Shown here: positions 17,577 to 25,778 of the stretch, one piece after another
Layout of the letters: each line of letters opens with the position of its first letter
How positions within the stretch are numbered: the first letter of the stretch is position 1
Source of the DNA: Oscillospiraceae bacterium
GTDB taxonomy: Bacteria > Bacillota > Clostridia > Oscillospirales > Ruminococcaceae
Direction: 5' to 3'
Length of the DNA stretch: 64,000 nt
NCBI GenBank assembly: GCA_025758045.1
Contig: CP107208.1
Span: 1,736,001-1,800,000, forward strand
Notes under the pieces: model-generated
What the model saw: the letters and a program-made list of their open reading frames with translations, nothing else
Told to the model about the DNA's origin: nothing
Database searches by the model: none
Translations under genes and position numbers: made by a program

Positions 17577-18269
17577 ATGTGGGGCATTTTGGGCGTGTTT
17601 TTGCAGGCGGCAGCCGGGCAGATTTTGTATTTGGCGCTGCATCTCGAAAGCGGCAGCTTCCCGCGGCCGCTTTCCCCGGCGGCCGAGCGTGCGGCCTTTG
17701 CAGCCCTGCGCACGGGCGGTGTGGCCGGGCGGGATGCCCGCGACCAGCTGGTGCGGCACAACCTGCGGCTGGTGGCCCATGTGTGCAAGAAATACTATGC
17801 TGCCACGTCCAATCAGGATGACCTGATCTCCATCGGCACCATCGGGCTTATCAAGGCGGTGGATACCTTTGATCCCGCCCGCGCCAGCAAGTTTGCCAGC
17901 TACGCGAGCCGTTGCATCGAGAACGAGCTACGAATGGAACTGAGAAAAATTCGGCGTGAAGGTGCGGCTGTTTCGCTGCAGGAGCCACTGGAATCCGGCA
18001 GCGGACAGCTGACTTTGGCCGACACCCTGCCCGATGACACCGTGATGGAAGACGATTGCGAGCGCCGCGCCGATGCCGCCCGCCTGCGCCGCCTGGTGGA
18101 TACCCTGCCTGCGCGGGAACGGGCGCTGCTGCAGCTGCGCTACGGCCTGGGCGGGGAGCGTCCGGCTACCCAGCAGCAGACTGCCGACAAGCTGGGTATC
18201 AGCCGCAGCTATGTTTCCCGGTTGGAGAAACGCGCCCTGACTCGGTTGATGAACGCCTGGCGCCGATGA
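17577..18269 (+). CDS. sigK: RNA polymerase sigma factor SigK-like (sporulation)
   Basis: The protein has 230 residues. In sporulating Firmicutes SigK directs late mother-cell transcription. The N-terminus is hydrophobic, as in pro-SigK, followed by FPRPLSPAAE, HNLRLVAHVCKKYY (region 2), DLISIGTIGLIKAVDTF, ARCIENELRMELR-like sequence (here SRCIENELRMELR), and region 4 LGISRSYVSRLEKRAL. The gene is continuous, with no skin-type insertion. Order and motifs follow SigK rather than the housekeeping factor. Whether the host sporulates cannot be told here, but a SpoIID homologue is at 58361. Confidence 0.85.
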   Translation: MWGILGVFLQAAAGQILYLALHLESGSFPRPLSPAAERAAFAALRTGGVAGRDARDQLVRHNLRLVAHVCKKYYAATSNQDDLISIGTIGLIKAVDTFDPARASKFASYASRCIENELRMELRKIRREGAAVSLQEPLESGSGQLTLADTLPDDTVMEDDCERRADAARLRRLVDTLPARERALLQLRYGLGGERPATQQQTADKLGISRSYVSRLEKRALTRLMNAWRR

Positions 18270-18596
18270 ACGAAAAATCCATGTGAAAATTATGCAAAAT
18301 TTGCCGAAATGCATGACTTACATGACAGAAAAACCAGCAGGGAAAGCAGGTGAATCACAAAGCGGACACAGTGTGACAAAATTTGCCACGGATTTGCCAC
18401 ACCTTATGAATCGCGCGATGAGCCGTCAAAACGAAAACAAAGTGTGGCAGAAGTGTGGCAATGTTGTACAAATACGTAACGTTATATTATAACAAATGAA
18501 AAATCTAAAAAATTACTGTTAAAGTATTGACAATTGATTCATTTACCTATATTATGGTAATAGATTTGCAACTATGCAGTAAGGGAGAGTTCAAGC
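18270..18596. other. Spacer with tandem TGCCAC motifs and blaI promoter
   Basis: This AT-rich spacer has no convincing gene; a 69-codon frame (18283-18492) lacks a ribosome site. TTTGCCAC occurs twice (about 18371-18398) and its complement GTGTGGCA twice (about 18441-18465), giving alternative stem pairs that could be a terminator for sigK or protein sites. The blaI promoter follows. Confidence 0.5.
18527..18560 (+). promoter_or_regulatory. blaI promoter with overlapping palindrome
   Basis: TTGACA (18527-18532) and TATTAT (18550-18555) are 17 bases apart. TTACC (18543-18547) and GGTAA (18556-18560) form an inverted repeat centred on the -10, a plausible self-operator for the BlaI-type product. 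Confidence 0.7.
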
Positions 18597-19016
18597 GTGC
18601 ACCTGACAAAAAGTGAACAGCAGATTATGGAAATTTTCTGGCAGGCAGACCACCCCATGGCCCAGACCGAGGTCATCCACACCTGCGAGGACCGCAAGTG
18701 GAAAGAACGCTCGATCTTTTCGATGCTGAACAGCCTGATGGCGAAAGGCGTTTTGCGGGAGGTCGGCTTCGTGCGCAGCGGTAAAACCTACGCCCGCACC
18801 TTTGAGCCTGCCATCTCCCATGCCGAGTACCTGGCCCTTGTGGTAGCTGAGCAGCTGCCTGCCAAACAGTTCCCCGAACTGTTGGCATCTTTGCTGCAGC
18901 GGGTGGAGATCACCCCGGCTATCCAGAAGGCCCTGCGCGCCGCCGTGCGTGAAAACGGACCCCAGGCCCGCGAAGCTGCCGCGGCAGAGGCTGCTGAGAC
19001 CGAGAGCGAGCAGTAA
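18597..19016 (+). CDS. blaI: BlaI/MecI-family transcriptional repressor
   Basis: The protein has 139 residues. The winged helix has the family signature: LTKSEQQIMEIFWQADHPMA, then RSIFSMLNSLMAKGVLRE and GKTYARTFEPAIS. The C-terminus is a dimerisation helix followed by an Ala/Glu-rich tail. GTG start with GGGAG upstream. In resistance loci BlaI is paired with the sensor protease BlaR1/MecR1 and a beta-lactamase; neither is adjacent, so this is an orphan member, probably with another target. Confidence 0.9.
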   Translation: MHLTKSEQQIMEIFWQADHPMAQTEVIHTCEDRKWKERSIFSMLNSLMAKGVLREVGFVRSGKTYARTFEPAISHAEYLALVVAEQLPAKQFPELLASLLQRVEITPAIQKALRAAVRENGPQAREAAAAEAAETESEQ

Positions 19017-19068
19017 GCTGCAACAAGTGGCTGAAAGCGGAAAAGTCCATAATAGCATATAACAAAGC

Positions 19069-19099
19069 CCCCGCCTGTTTAACGCAGGCGGGGTCTTTT
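19069..19099. terminator. Terminator after blaI
   Basis: CCCCGCCTG (19069-19077) pairs with CAGGCGGGG (19085-19093), followed by TCTTTT. It may also serve the convergent aminotransferase gene. Confidence 0.8.
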
Positions 19100-19126
19100 C
19101 TGTATATGAGGTGCGCTATAAAAGAT

Positions 19127-20293
19127 TTAGCGGATCATCCCGCTGACGGCGATGGACGCGACCGCCTCGCGGATGCGCTCTACCGGCAGGGTCAGGGCAA
19201 AACGGACGTACCCCTCACCGCTGGGGCCAAAGCTGAAGCCCGGCGTGCAGATAACGCCTGCCTTGTCGATCAGCTCCAGGCAGAAGGCCATGCTGTCGGT
19301 GTAGCCGGTGGGCAGCGGAGCCCACACAAACATGCTGCCGTGGCTGTCGGGTACGTTCCAGCCGATGCTGCGCAGGCCGCCGCACAGGGCGTCGCGGCGG
19401 GCCTGATACTCGCCGCACTGGCGTTTTACGCTGTCCAGCGGGCCGGTCAGGGCGGCGATGGCGGCTTTCTGCACCGGCAGGAACATGCCAAAGTCGATCT
19501 GGGTGCGCAGCTTTTTGCAGGCGGCGATCACATCCGGACGGCCCACCAAAAAGCTGATGCGCGCGCCGGTCACGTTGAAGCTCTTGCTCAGGGAGAAGAA
19601 CTCCACCGCGCACTCCTCGGCTCCCGGCGTATTGAAAATGCTGCCGCCGTGGGCGCCGTCAAAGATGATGTCGCTGTAGGCGTTGTCATGCACCAGTAAA
19701 ATATCGTACTTACGGCAGAAATCAACCAACTGAGCGTACAGCTCCGGCGTGCCGATGCTGCCTACCGGGTTGGCCGGCAGGCTGACCAGCATAAACTTTG
19801 CCTTGCGGGCCACTTCCTCGGGGATGGCGGTCACATCGGGCAAGAAGTGGTTTTCTTTTGTTAGTTTGTAGTACCAAGGGTCGGCGCCGCCCAGCTTGCT
19901 GCCGGTCATAAAAACGGGGTAGCAGGGGTCGGGCAGCAGCACCACGTCACCGTCGTTGCACAGCGCCAAGCCTAAGTGGCCGATGCCGTCCTGGGAGCCA
20001 GAAAAACTCATCACCTTGTTCGGGGTGATGGTGTCTACGTCAAAGCGGCGCTTGTAGTAGCTGCACACGGCGTCCAGCAGCTCGGGCAGGTCCCGCAGGC
20101 TGTACTTCCAGTTTTCGTTGTCTCTGGCGGCATCGATCAGCGCCTGTTTGATGTGGTCGGCCGGGGCAAAATCCGGCGTTCCCACGCTTAAATTGAACAG
20201 GTGGCGGCCCTCGGCCTCCAGCGCGACCTTTTTATCGTTCAGCGCGGCAAAGATCTCCGGCCCGAACAGGTCCAAACGATGGGAAAATTCCAT
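19127..20293 (-). CDS. PLP-dependent class I/II aminotransferase
   Basis: The protein has 388 residues (fold type I). The Schiff-base lysine is K237 in SLSKSFNVTGAR; substrate and cofactor motifs include SVGTPDF, GSQDGIGHL, PDPCYPVF and VHDNAYSDI. It is closest in style to LL-diaminopimelate or alanine/aspartate aminotransferases, but the substrate cannot be read from the sequence. ATG 20291-20293 is preferred because GAGGAAG precedes it; the frame is open further upstream without such a site. It is divergent from a membrane protein gene. Confidence 0.88.
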   Translation of the reverse strand: MEFSHRLDLFGPEIFAALNDKKVALEAEGRHLFNLSVGTPDFAPADHIKQALIDAARDNENWKYSLRDLPELLDAVCSYYKRRFDVDTITPNKVMSFSGSQDGIGHLGLALCNDGDVVLLPDPCYPVFMTGSKLGGADPWYYKLTKENHFLPDVTAIPEEVARKAKFMLVSLPANPVGSIGTPELYAQLVDFCRKYDILLVHDNAYSDIIFDGAHGGSIFNTPGAEECAVEFFSLSKSFNVTGARISFLVGRPDVIAACKKLRTQIDFGMFLPVQKAAIAALTGPLDSVKRQCGEYQARRDALCGGLRSIGWNVPDSHGSMFVWAPLPTGYTDSMAFCLELIDKAGVICTPGFSFGPSGEGYVRFALTLPVERIREAVASIAVSGMIR

Positions 20294-20357
20294 ATTGCAC
20301 AACTTCCTCTCCATACATGTCTGCCGCTTTAAATCGCACACACGGCAGAATGGTTTT

Positions 20358-20409
20358 ATTATACGCCGTGCGGCTTTCCCTTGCAAGTCCTCACGGTTCA
20401 TGGTATGAT
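20358..20409. promoter_or_regulatory. Back-to-back promoters sharing one -35 hexamer
   Basis: The self-complementary TTGCAA at 20381-20386 has TATGAT 17 bases to its right (20404-20409, plus strand) and TATAAT 17 bases to its left (20358-20363, read on the minus strand). One hexamer therefore appears to serve both the membrane protein gene and the aminotransferase gene. Confidence 0.7.
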
Positions 20410-20450
20410 AAAATGATAATAATTGTTGAAAAATCGGAGGATTTATCCCT

Positions 20451-20948
20451 ATGGATAAACGCAATCGTCCCGCCCTGGCCTACCTGCTGGTGGGGGTAGC
20501 ATCTGCCGGCCGTGCTATGTTGGCTATGCCCGATGCCGTCGCTTTGCAGGAAGTCTCGCTGACTGTGCTGGCGCTGGTGGGCTACCTGCTGCTGGGCCGC
20601 CGCGCCCTGCCCGTGCTGGCCTGCGGCACCGTGCAGTTGGTGCTGGAACTGGTGCTGTGCGGCACTCTGGCTGGTCCCGCCTGGCTGGCCCCGCTGCTGC
20701 GGGCCGCGGCCCTGTGGCTGCTGTGGGCCACTGTGACGCAGATGTTGAAAATTGCTGGCTATACGACGGGAAAAAGCGCCAAGATGCCGGTTGTGGCTGC
20801 CGTGCCGCTGGCCGTATACTGCGTTGCACACTTTTCTGCCGTGGCGGCCACCGTGGCGTCCTTTGCCTTCATCGTGTTCAGCATCATGCTGCTGTGGTAC
20901 GCCGTGCTGCTGTTGCGCGCCTACAACACCACCCGCGTGAAAAAGTGA
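20451..20948 (+). CDS. Integral membrane protein of unknown function
   Basis: The protein has 165 residues. About five hydrophobic helices cover most of the chain (about 8-25, 32-48, 50-75, 80-100, 108-155) with short basic loops and a basic end (TTRVKK). No family is recognised. It has its own promoter and precedes wecE by 81 bases, which has a separate promoter. Confidence 0.7.
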   Translation: MDKRNRPALAYLLVGVASAGRAMLAMPDAVALQEVSLTVLALVGYLLLGRRALPVLACGTVQLVLELVLCGTLAGPAWLAPLLRAAALWLLWATVTQMLKIAGYTTGKSAKMPVVAAVPLAVYCVAHFSAVAATVASFAFIVFSIMLLWYAVLLLRAYNTTRVKK

Positions 20949-20957
20949 GCCCGCGCC

Positions 20958-20986
20958 TTGTGAAAACAGGCATAGTGTGCTATACT
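20958..20986 (+). promoter_or_regulatory. Promoter of the glycan operon (wecE)
   Basis: TTGTGA (20958-20963) and TATACT (20981-20986) are 17 bases apart, with a downstream AGGAAAG ribosome site before ATG 21030. Confidence 0.7.
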
Positions 20987-21029
20987 ATCTAATAAGTATC
21001 GAATTTTGTAAGGAAAGAGGGCTTTTGCC

Positions 21030-22160
21030 ATGATCCCTTTTAATGTGCCCCCCTGCGTTGGGGATGAATTGGAGTATGTCAAACAGGCGATTGATGCCCA
21101 TAAAATCTGCGGTGACGGTACGTTTACCAAGAAGTGCAATGCGTGGATTGAGGAACGCTTCCACGCCCAGAAGGTACTGCTGACCACCAGCGGCACCACC
21201 GCTCTGGATATGGCCATGCTGCTGTGCGATATTCACCCCGGTGACGAGGTCATCCTGCCCAGCTTCACCTTCTCCAGCACCGCCACCGCTGCCGTGCTGG
21301 CCGGGGCCAAGCTGGTGTTTGTGGATGTGCGTCCCGACACGATGAACATTGATGAAACCAAGATCGAAGCCGCCATCACCGACAAGACCAAGGTCATTGT
21401 GGCCATGCACTACGCCGGTGTCGCCTGCGAGATGGACACCATCATGGACATTGCCCGCCGCCACAACCTGATGGTGGTCGAGGATGCCGCCCAGGGCGTG
21501 ATGAGCAGCTACAAGGGCAAGGCACTGGGTACCATTGGCGATTTTGGCTGCTACTCTTTCCACGAGACGAAAAACTACTCGATGGGCGAGGGTGGCGCTC
21601 TCGTCATCAACAACCCCGATTATAACGAGCGCGCCGAGATCCTGCGCGAAAAGGGCACCAACCGCGCCAAGTTCTTCCGCGGCCAGGTGGACAAGTACAC
21701 CTGGGTGGATTTTGGTGACAGCTACCTGCCCAGCGAGTTGAACGCTGCCTACCTGTGGGCTCAGTTGCTGCATGCTGACGAGATCAACGAGAACCGCCTG
21801 ACCAGCTGGCACCGCTACCGTGAGGCATTCCTGCCTTTGGCTGAAGCCGGCAAGATCGAGCTGCAGCATATCCCGGCTGAGTGTACCCACAACGCTCATA
21901 TGTTCTATCTGAAGTGCAAGAATTTGGAAGAACGTACCGAGTTCATCCGCTTTTTGAAAGAGAACGATATTCTGGCGGTGTTCCACTACATCCCGCTGCA
22001 CTCCGCCCCGGCGGGCGAGAAGTTCGGCCGCTTTGACGGCGAGGACGTCTACACCACCGCCGAGAGCGAGCGCCTGGTGCGCCTGCCCATGTACTACGGC
22101 CTGACCGAGGACGACCAGAACAAGGTCATCGCCAAAGTGCTGGAGTTCTATGAAAAGTAA
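21030..22160 (+). CDS. wecE: dTDP-4-amino-4,6-dideoxygalactose transaminase
   Basis: The protein has 376 residues and belongs to the DegT/DnrJ/EryC1/StrS aminotransferases, WecE/RffA group, which convert dTDP-4-keto-6-deoxyglucose to dTDP-Fuc4N in the cytoplasm. It begins IPFNVPPCVGDELEYV, and the PLP lysine is K181 in FHETKNYSMGEGGA. Other motifs: TTSGTTALDMAMLL and VEDAAQGV. Full family length. It opens an operon with a GT-C-like protein (overlapping by 11 bases) and a GNAT acetyltransferase, consistent with making an acylated amino-sugar donor. Confidence 0.92.
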   Translation: MIPFNVPPCVGDELEYVKQAIDAHKICGDGTFTKKCNAWIEERFHAQKVLLTTSGTTALDMAMLLCDIHPGDEVILPSFTFSSTATAAVLAGAKLVFVDVRPDTMNIDETKIEAAITDKTKVIVAMHYAGVACEMDTIMDIARRHNLMVVEDAAQGVMSSYKGKALGTIGDFGCYSFHETKNYSMGEGGALVINNPDYNERAEILREKGTNRAKFFRGQVDKYTWVDFGDSYLPSELNAAYLWAQLLHADEINENRLTSWHRYREAFLPLAEAGKIELQHIPAECTHNAHMFYLKCKNLEERTEFIRFLKENDILAVFHYIPLHSAPAGEKFGRFDGEDVYTTAESERLVRLPMYYGLTEDDQNKVIAKVLEFYEK

Positions 22161-23667
22161 GACCCTGCCCGCCTGGGCAAGGCTGGTCTGCACGGCGGCC
22201 GCCGCGCTGGTGTTTTTGCTGGTGTATGAGTGGGCTGTCTACGGCGTGCCGCTGGGCAGGATTTACCTGCCCGCCAGCGCGTGGAGCGACGAGGTCTACT
22301 ACGCCAAGCAGCTTTCGGCGGTGGTGACCCACGGCGTACCGCAAGGGTACTTTGGTTTTAACGAGTCCCACGCCGAGATCGGCCGTTTTGCCGCCTGGGG
22401 GCCTGCGGTGTTCTACCTGTACGCCATCCCGGGGCTGATTTTCCGCGGACAGAACGCCTTTTTATATTGCAACCTGTTTTGGATGCTGGCGGGCTGGCTC
22501 TGCTTTGTGTGGGGTACCCGCCTGGACTGGAAGCGCCAGTTGTTGTTCGGCGTCGGCATCGCCGCGCTGAACGCCCCGGTGCGGTATGTATTCTCCGCTA
22601 TGCAGGAGCCGCTGCACTACGCGCTGGTGCTGGCCGTGCTGGGCCTGGCCGTAGGCATCCGCCGCGGGTGCAGGCATGCGGGCGCGGTCTGGGCGGCGCT
22701 GTTTGCGCTGTGCGCTGCCGCCACGCTGGTGCGGCCCTATAACGCTGTGCTGTGGCTGTTCCCGCTGGTACTGGCCTGGCCCCGCCGTAAGGCGGTGGGC
22801 GGCACGGTGGTCGGGGCGGCTGCTTCCGCCGCCGGTACGCTGGTGCTGATGAAAAAGTTCTATGCACCGTACCTTTTTGCCAATGTGGATCTGGGCGCTG
22901 TGGAGGAACTGCTCCACGGTCACTTCTGGGCCGCCGCCCGCAGCGTTTACTATAAGCTGTTGGGTGCGTGGCAGCAATTGGGGCAGGAGATCGCCGACGG
23001 CACCCGCGTGGGCAGTTGCTATCTGCTGCTGTTTGCGTTGCTGCTGGTCACGCTGGCCTGTGTGATTTGGAACGCTGCGCATAAGCAGCCGGTGTTCTGG
23101 AAAGTATGTGCACTGGTGGTCACGCTGGTGGTGTTTTTGGCGCTGATGCTGATGTACCGCCCTGGCGAGGCCTCCCGCCATACCATCGTGTATGATCTGC
23201 TGCTGTTGGCGGCGCTTGTGGCCGAGCAGCCGCCCCTGACCGCCGCTGCGGCCCCGGTGCTGCTGGCGGTGCTTAGCGTGGCGGGCATCCGCATGACCAC
23301 GGCAAGAGGGGACAGCGATACCTCCACCTTTACGATGCCTGTGTATAATGCAGGATTATCGCAGGAAGTTGCCGACCTGCAAACGGCGCTGACCGAGAGC
23401 CAGGCCCGCCTGACAAGCGACGACCCGTGGGACCATGTGTGCGCCTACGCCCTGGGCGGCGGCAGCCACTTTGGCATGCTGTACGCTGTGCCCGATGGCA
23501 TGGGCCTGCAATTTGATGAAGACACGTATCTTCTGGACCCTGCCAACGAAATTCATTCCCGTTATGTCATGGCAAATACCGACAGCGACGTGGCCCAATA
23601 TCTGGAAGAAAACGGCTGGGCCCTGCTGTACGAGGGCGCGTCTGCTGCTGTGTACGAGTGCGGCTAA
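22150..23667 (+). CDS. GT-C-like membrane glycosyltransferase (paralogue A)
   Basis: The protein has 505 residues. A first membrane helix (about 10-30) is followed by a loop with an acidic motif, AWSDEVYYAKQ, in the place where GT-C enzymes carry catalytic Asp/Glu, then about ten more helices and an extracytoplasmic C-terminal domain (from about 400). It is a clear paralogue of the gene at 24258: both have DEV, the motif QGYFGFNE / LGYFGYNE and an IGRFAAWGP / IGRYGAWGP stretch. The likely role is transfer of a lipid-linked sugar outside the cell; acceptor unknown. The start lies within wecE. Confidence 0.7.
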   Translation: MKSKTLPAWARLVCTAAAALVFLLVYEWAVYGVPLGRIYLPASAWSDEVYYAKQLSAVVTHGVPQGYFGFNESHAEIGRFAAWGPAVFYLYAIPGLIFRGQNAFLYCNLFWMLAGWLCFVWGTRLDWKRQLLFGVGIAALNAPVRYVFSAMQEPLHYALVLAVLGLAVGIRRGCRHAGAVWAALFALCAAATLVRPYNAVLWLFPLVLAWPRRKAVGGTVVGAAASAAGTLVLMKKFYAPYLFANVDLGAVEELLHGHFWAAARSVYYKLLGAWQQLGQEIADGTRVGSCYLLLFALLLVTLACVIWNAAHKQPVFWKVCALVVTLVVFLALMLMYRPGEASRHTIVYDLLLLAALVAEQPPLTAAAAPVLLAVLSVAGIRMTTARGDSDTSTFTMPVYNAGLSQEVADLQTALTESQARLTSDDPWDHVCAYALGGGSHFGMLYAVPDGMGLQFDEDTYLLDPANEIHSRYVMANTDSDVAQYLEENGWALLYEGASAAVYECG

Positions 23668-23701
23668 CCGCCGGATCTTAGAAAACGCGAAAGGAACCTG
23701 T

Positions 23702-24229
23702 ATGGAAAAGCTTCCCATCCTGACCGGTGAAAAGGTTGTCTTGCGGCCCATCACCGATGCCGACACCGACAACATCGTGCGCTGGCGCAACATCCCCTCG
23801 GTGCGCGATAACTTTATCTTCCGCCAGACCTTTACCCCTGAAATGCACCGCAACTGGCTGAAAACCAAGGTTGCCACCGGCGAGGTCGTGCAGTACATCG
23901 TCGTGGATAAGGCCGCCGATACGGCGGTGGGGTCGGTGTACTACCGGGATGTGGACCATACTTTTAACAGTGCCGAGTACGGCATCTTCATCGGCGAGGA
24001 GAGCGCCCGCGGTAAGGGCTTTGGAACCGAGACTGCCCGCCTGTTCACCGATTTCGGCTTCACAGCGCTGCACTTGCACCGCATCAGTCTGCGCGTGCTT
24101 GCCGAGAACACCCCTGCCCGCCGCAGCTACGCCGCCGCCGGCTTTGTGGAGGAAGGCACCTTCCGTGACATGGTCCGTCTGGACGGCGTCTACCGCGACG
24201 TGGTCTTTATGGCAAAAATTGCACAATAA
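23702..24229 (+). CDS. GNAT N-acetyltransferase (RimJ/RimL type)
   Basis: The protein has 175 residues with a GNAT fold: IVRWRNIPSVRDNFIF, acceptor-side EMHRNWLK, acetyl-CoA loop ESARGKGFGTETA and ENTPARRSYAAAGFVEEG. It resembles PseH/WecD-like sugar acetyltransferases and ribosomal-protein acetyltransferases. Given wecE in the same operon, acetylation of dTDP-Fuc4N is a reasonable inference. ATG 23702 follows a GGAACC site; a longer frame upstream overlaps the previous gene. Confidence 0.85.
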   Translation: MEKLPILTGEKVVLRPITDADTDNIVRWRNIPSVRDNFIFRQTFTPEMHRNWLKTKVATGEVVQYIVVDKAADTAVGSVYYRDVDHTFNSAEYGIFIGEESARGKGFGTETARLFTDFGFTALHLHRISLRVLAENTPARRSYAAAGFVEEGTFRDMVRLDGVYRDVVFMAKIAQ

Positions 24230-24257
24230 CGTATAAAAGCAGACGGAGAATACCTGT

Positions 24258-25763
24258 ATGGATAAGTTGAAACGACTGCTGAAAAAGACGCCCCCGGTGC
24301 CCCTTGGCATCGCGGGCGCGTTGCTGTTTCTGCTGCTGTTTTACACGCTGGCGTTCCGCACCCCGTTGTGGCAGGTGTGGATGCCGCCCAATATCGATAA
24401 CGACGAAGTGATCTACAACCGCCAGGTGGTCAGTGTTATTGCCCACGGCGGCCCGCTGGGCTACTTTGGCTATAACGAGGGCACCGCCGACATCGGCCGC
24501 TACGGTGCCTGGGGTCCGGTGCTTATCTGGGTCTACGGCCTGGCCGGACGCCTGTTCGGCGCCAGCGTTAACACGATGTTCTGGTGCAATGTGCTGTTTC
24601 TGGCATTGGGCGTGGTGGTGTTTACGATCGCCGCGCGGCTGAACATTGGTCAGCAGATTTTGTGCTACGGCGGCTTGGTCTGCCTGTGGATGCCGCTGGC
24701 GGGCAGCTTTTGCGGCTCGTCCGAAGCGCTGCATTATATGCTTGCACTGGTCATTGCCGGTTCCACGGCGGCCTTGCTGCGGGGCGGCTCCCATTGGTGG
24801 CTGGTGCCCGCGGCACTGGCCTGCGGGCTGGAGACCATCTTCCGCCCCTACGCGCTTTTGTTCTGGGCGTTCCCGCTGGTGGCTGTCTGGGCCGATAAAA
24901 AGCGGCGCAATTTCTGCCTGGGCGAGGCAATCTTCAGCTTTTGTGTTGCCCTTTTCTCTATGACGAAACTTTCCGCCTCCTATTTCAGCGGCGGCGGTAT
25001 GGATTTCGGCGGTCTGGAACTGCTGGCCCACGGCAAAATTGGCGAAGCCATCGTGTATGAGATGAACCATGCCGCCAAAGAATTAGTAACCGTTGGTCAG
25101 GATATTCCGCGTACCTTTGTGGAAAAGACATACTTCGGCCGCGGCTGCATTATCTTTTTGATGATTTTGGCGGTAACACTGGTCTGCTTTGTGCTGGACC
25201 GCCGTGCCCACCGCCCCAGCCCACTGAAAGCCTGCGCCCTGGGCTGCACCGGCATTATTGCGCTGGTGCTGGTGTTCCTGTATAACATCGCGCCCCGCCA
25301 CCTGATGCTGCTGTCCATCCTGCTGCTGGCGTCGGTGGTGGTCGAGGATGCCGCCCGCAGCCTTGTCTGGCTGCCGGTGCTGGCGGTCGTGCTGCTGCCC
25401 ATCAACGCCGAGCGCAGCACCCTGTCCACCTATTTTGACGAGATGGGCAGCCAGATCACGGCCGTGGAGACTGCCCTGCAGGAGCGCATGGACGCCCGCG
25501 CCAGCGCCGATCCCTGGGACAACACCCTGGCTTACGCTTACGCGGACGATGTGTTCCACGGCTACCTGTACGCTCTTCCCGCAGGTATGGGCATTGAGTT
25601 CGATATGAACACCTACATCGCCGACCCGGAGGAGACAATCTACTCCCGCTATGCCATGGTCAACCATGGTACCGACGCCGAGGCCCGTCTGCTGGCGGAC
25701 GGCTGGCAGGAGGTCATCTCCACCGAGGACCTGATCGTGTATGAACGGCCCGATACGCAATAA
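24258..25763 (+). CDS. GT-C-like membrane glycosyltransferase (paralogue B)
   Basis: The protein has 501 residues and the same layout as paralogue A: one helix, an acidic loop (NIDNDEVIYNRQ), LGYFGYNEGTADIGRYGAWGP, about ten helices and a C-terminal soluble domain (from about 400) that includes DPWDNTLAYAY, again matching DPWDHVCAYAL in A. Duplication within one operon suggests two acceptors or two sugars. Catalysis is inferred from fold and context only. Confidence 0.7.
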   Translation: MDKLKRLLKKTPPVPLGIAGALLFLLLFYTLAFRTPLWQVWMPPNIDNDEVIYNRQVVSVIAHGGPLGYFGYNEGTADIGRYGAWGPVLIWVYGLAGRLFGASVNTMFWCNVLFLALGVVVFTIAARLNIGQQILCYGGLVCLWMPLAGSFCGSSEALHYMLALVIAGSTAALLRGGSHWWLVPAALACGLETIFRPYALLFWAFPLVAVWADKKRRNFCLGEAIFSFCVALFSMTKLSASYFSGGGMDFGGLELLAHGKIGEAIVYEMNHAAKELVTVGQDIPRTFVEKTYFGRGCIIFLMILAVTLVCFVLDRRAHRPSPLKACALGCTGIIALVLVFLYNIAPRHLMLLSILLLASVVVEDAARSLVWLPVLAVVLLPINAERSTLSTYFDEMGSQITAVETALQERMDARASADPWDNTLAYAYADDVFHGYLYALPAGMGIEFDMNTYIADPEETIYSRYAMVNHGTDAEARLLADGWQEVISTEDLIVYERPDTQ

Positions 25764-25778
25764 AAGGACGAAAATAAC

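Noticed and set aside
18283..18492. 69-codon frame after sigK
   Set aside because: No ribosome site; AT-rich and lies across the TGCCAC/GTGGCA repeats, so it is probably untranslated.
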